From: Antedon bifida
Lineage: Eukaryota; Echinodermata; Crinoidea; Comatulida; Antedonidae
NCBI GenBank assembly: GCA_963402885.1
Contig: OY727102.1
Span: 8,308,001-8,372,000 of the forward strand
Length of the DNA: 64,000 nucleotides
Direction: 5' to 3'
This document shows positions 62,604 through 64,000 of the stretch, piece after piece. Made by a program: the position numbers and the translations under genes. The notes under the pieces are model-generated. The model did no database searches. It had not been told where the DNA came from and saw nothing but the letters and a program-made list of their open reading frames with translations. The stretch's first letter is position 1. Each line of letters begins with the position of its first letter.

Positions 62604-62719
62604 GGTAGCAACGAAGGTAAAACTGTGTCTGTGAGAATTCTTTAAAATAACAATTTAATATGTGGGACGATTCTGTTGTCTAAATTCTTAGTATTTTAAG
62701 TCGCGTTCTGTAAATTTTT

Positions 62720-62725
62720 AATAAA
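62720..62725 (+). terminator. Transposase gene polyadenylation signal AATAAA
   Basis: Canonical AATAAA 117 bases after the stop codon, inside the element and before the nested repeats. Confidence 0.55.
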
Positions 62726-62781
62726 GCGAAGGGGTGAAACAATGGTAAAACAATAATTTATTGTTTAGGCCACGAATTATT

Positions 62782-63180
62782 AGGAAATTTCGCACGAGCA
62801 CATGAACGTTAACGGTTGTCACCATTCTACTCATTTGCATAACAACAGAGTTCAGCGAACATTTGCGTTAACGTACTTGCTCGTTTTGATTTCGCGCTTC
62901 GACGGGAAGTGTAGAACGCAACACATGTGTAGCGCACGCAACATACGCCACAAGTATTGACACAAATCACGGAATACCTTGGGTTTAGAGACTAAGCCTA
63001 GCCAGGCATGTTTAATCATGTTTTGGTTAACGTTTTTCATTGACGCTATTTTTCAGAAATAAGGTTCTTGACGCACGTAACTAAAGTTTTTCGTAATGCT
63101 TGCGCACGCACAGATCAAGTTGTTTACAAAGTGGGCGGAGCTTGGAAAATAGCGTTAACGTGCTCGTGCGAAAACTCCCT
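62782..63180. mobile_element. Possible nested ~400-bp TIR element
   Basis: AGGAAATTTCGCACGAGCAC with following GTTAACG at the left, and CGTTAACGTGCTCGTGCGAA then AACTCCCT at the right, in inverse complement. An internal GCGTTAACGTACTTGCTCG echoes the ends. Interior is non-coding. Confidence 0.55.
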
Positions 63181-63215
63181 ATATGAGAAGATAAGAAAAT
63201 TATGTTGTAAAGCCT

Positions 63216-63358
63216 GTTTTCCACTAGGCGAAATTATTCGCGCAAATCAAACATTTTCGCGTATACGCGCACGCCCAATGGAACACGTTGTTGATAAAAA
63301 TAAACTGCGCATGCAAAAAATGTTCAATTCGCGAGAATAAATTCACCTTGTGGAAAAC
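63216..63358. mobile_element. 143-bp MITE with GTTTTCCAC ends, nested
   Basis: GTTTTCCACTAGGCGAAATT at the left and AATTCACCTTGTGGAAAAC at the right are imperfect inverted repeats (with CG-rich GCG steps inside both). The GTTTTCCACxAGGCGAA end is a familiar MITE terminus. The open frame at 63068-63340 runs across this element and is not a gene. Confidence 0.75.
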
Positions 63359-64000
63359 ATAACAGGCTTGATGAAGCTAAGCGAGTTATAATGTTGAGCT
63401 CAGATAGTAATTGCTTAATTTCATCATGGGTTAGTCGTTTAAATTTTACTAGAAATTTATTTTTAGTTTGTGTTTATATTAAAACGTAAATCCAAATTAT
63501 TCAGGACCTTTCAGTTTACCTTTAAAGTTTGTTTCTCATAGTAAAATTTACCTTAAATATGTAAATAGAGAACAATAGGTACATCCGATTGATCTTGCCG
63601 ACAGATAAAATCTTTGAATTTCTTACAAATTTGTGGCTCTGGCGCGGAGCGCAAATAAGTTTCCCCAAATTTTTTTTACTTGATTCATAAATATTAGTAT
63701 CTAAACTTTAGATTGATGATTTTTTTATTAAAAAAAAATTCGTCGCACATGAAAAAAAACGCGTTTGTTTTTACCCTACTTTTTAAGAGTTTTATATATG
63801 CTAATTAGTAATTAATTAGTAAAAATCTTAGAATTTCATCAAATTTTTTGAAACTTTACTTAATTATTGTCAAGATGCTAGTTAACATAAGTGTAAAATA
63901 TTTAAACGCTAGGTAGCTACGTTTGGCTTCCAGAGGCTGTTAAACTTAATGTAAATTATACACCAAAAATTAACAAAATTGGCCGAAAATCGTTATTTTT

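Larger units (their letters stand above)
57613..64000. mobile_element. Large transposon with inverted-repeat arms of at least 590 bp (right end off window)
   Basis: The left arm 57613-58225 and right arm 63408-64000 are inverse complements: AATAACGATTTTCGGCCAAT, CAGCCTCTGGAAGCCAAA, TTGCGCTCCGCGCCAGAGCC, TTTTATCTGTCGGCAAGATC, AACACAAACTAAAAATA. Identity is high outside small indels. The window ends inside the right arm, so total size and duplication are unknown; the left arm may extend further left. It encloses an intact four-exon gene on the plus strand and two small nested elements (62782-63180, 63216-63358). Confidence 0.9.

Noticed and set aside
63068-63340. 90-codon frame
   Set aside because: Runs across two nested MITE-like repeats; no domain.
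53284-64000. Further SLC25A20 exons
   Set aside because: No sequence reading like the second exon was found; the interval is filled by two mobile elements.
1-64000. CRISPR arrays, operons, ribosome-binding sites, rRNA genes
   Set aside because: The DNA is eukaryotic nuclear; none of these was seen.

Overview
This is eukaryotic, AT-rich, intron-rich genomic DNA. It carries animal genes split by GT-AG introns, with dense and varied transposon debris. The recognisable host genes (parkin, an SLC17 transporter, a histamine N-methyltransferase-like enzyme, the first exon of a carnitine/acylcarnitine carrier), the vertebrate-like parkin exon sizes and the mix of CR1/L2-like LINEs, Penelope-like elements, MULE-like and long-TIR elements suggest a marine invertebrate, probably a deuterostome such as an echinoderm. 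The short motif TAGGCCTAC recurs throughout. The species assignment is inference; no species marker is present.

Layout. (1) 1-8.7 kb, minus strand: four phase-compatible exons of an unrecognised coiled-coil protein, continuing off the left edge, with a SINE and a CCTCCGCC-ended repeat in the long intron. (2) 8.7-15 kb: no host gene; a decayed CR1-type LINE and a 1.08-kb foldback element with ~270-bp terminal inverted repeats and a 10-bp target duplication. (3) 15.3-27.3 kb, minus strand: a complete ten-coding-exon parkin gene (PRKN, predicted 476 aa). Its introns carry a Penelope-like element, LINE tails and a further TIR element. (4) 27.9-30 kb: a dead MULE-type transposase and a decayed L1/Tx1-like LINE. 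(5) 32.8-43.5 kb, plus strand: a complete ten-exon SLC17-family transporter (502 aa). Its third intron holds a 3.7-kb inverted repeat with ~1.45-kb arms. (6) 44.5-46.4 kb: the 5' half of a LINE, a 21-bp minisatellite and a hairpin element. (7) 46.8-49.4 kb, plus strand: a complete three-exon histamine N-methyltransferase-like gene (288 aa) with a second Penelope copy in intron 1. (8) 49.5-53 kb: LINE and Penelope remnants. (9) 53.18 kb: exon 1 of an SLC25A20-like carrier, followed within 10 bases by a 3.5-kb TIR element holding degenerate tandem repeats. (10) 57.6-64 kb: a large element with inverted-repeat arms of at least 590 bp, encoding an apparently intact four-exon, 1,178-residue transposase-like protein. 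The right arm runs off the window.

The host genes are unrelated single-copy genes with no common pathway. Parkin acts in mitochondrial quality control and the carnitine carrier in mitochondrial fatty-acid import, but their proximity is not evidence of co-regulation. The most interesting content is the intact 58-62.6 kb element, the giant intronic inverted repeat, a ~38-residue insertion in the parkin UBL domain, and apparently altered substrate contacts in the HNMT-like enzyme.
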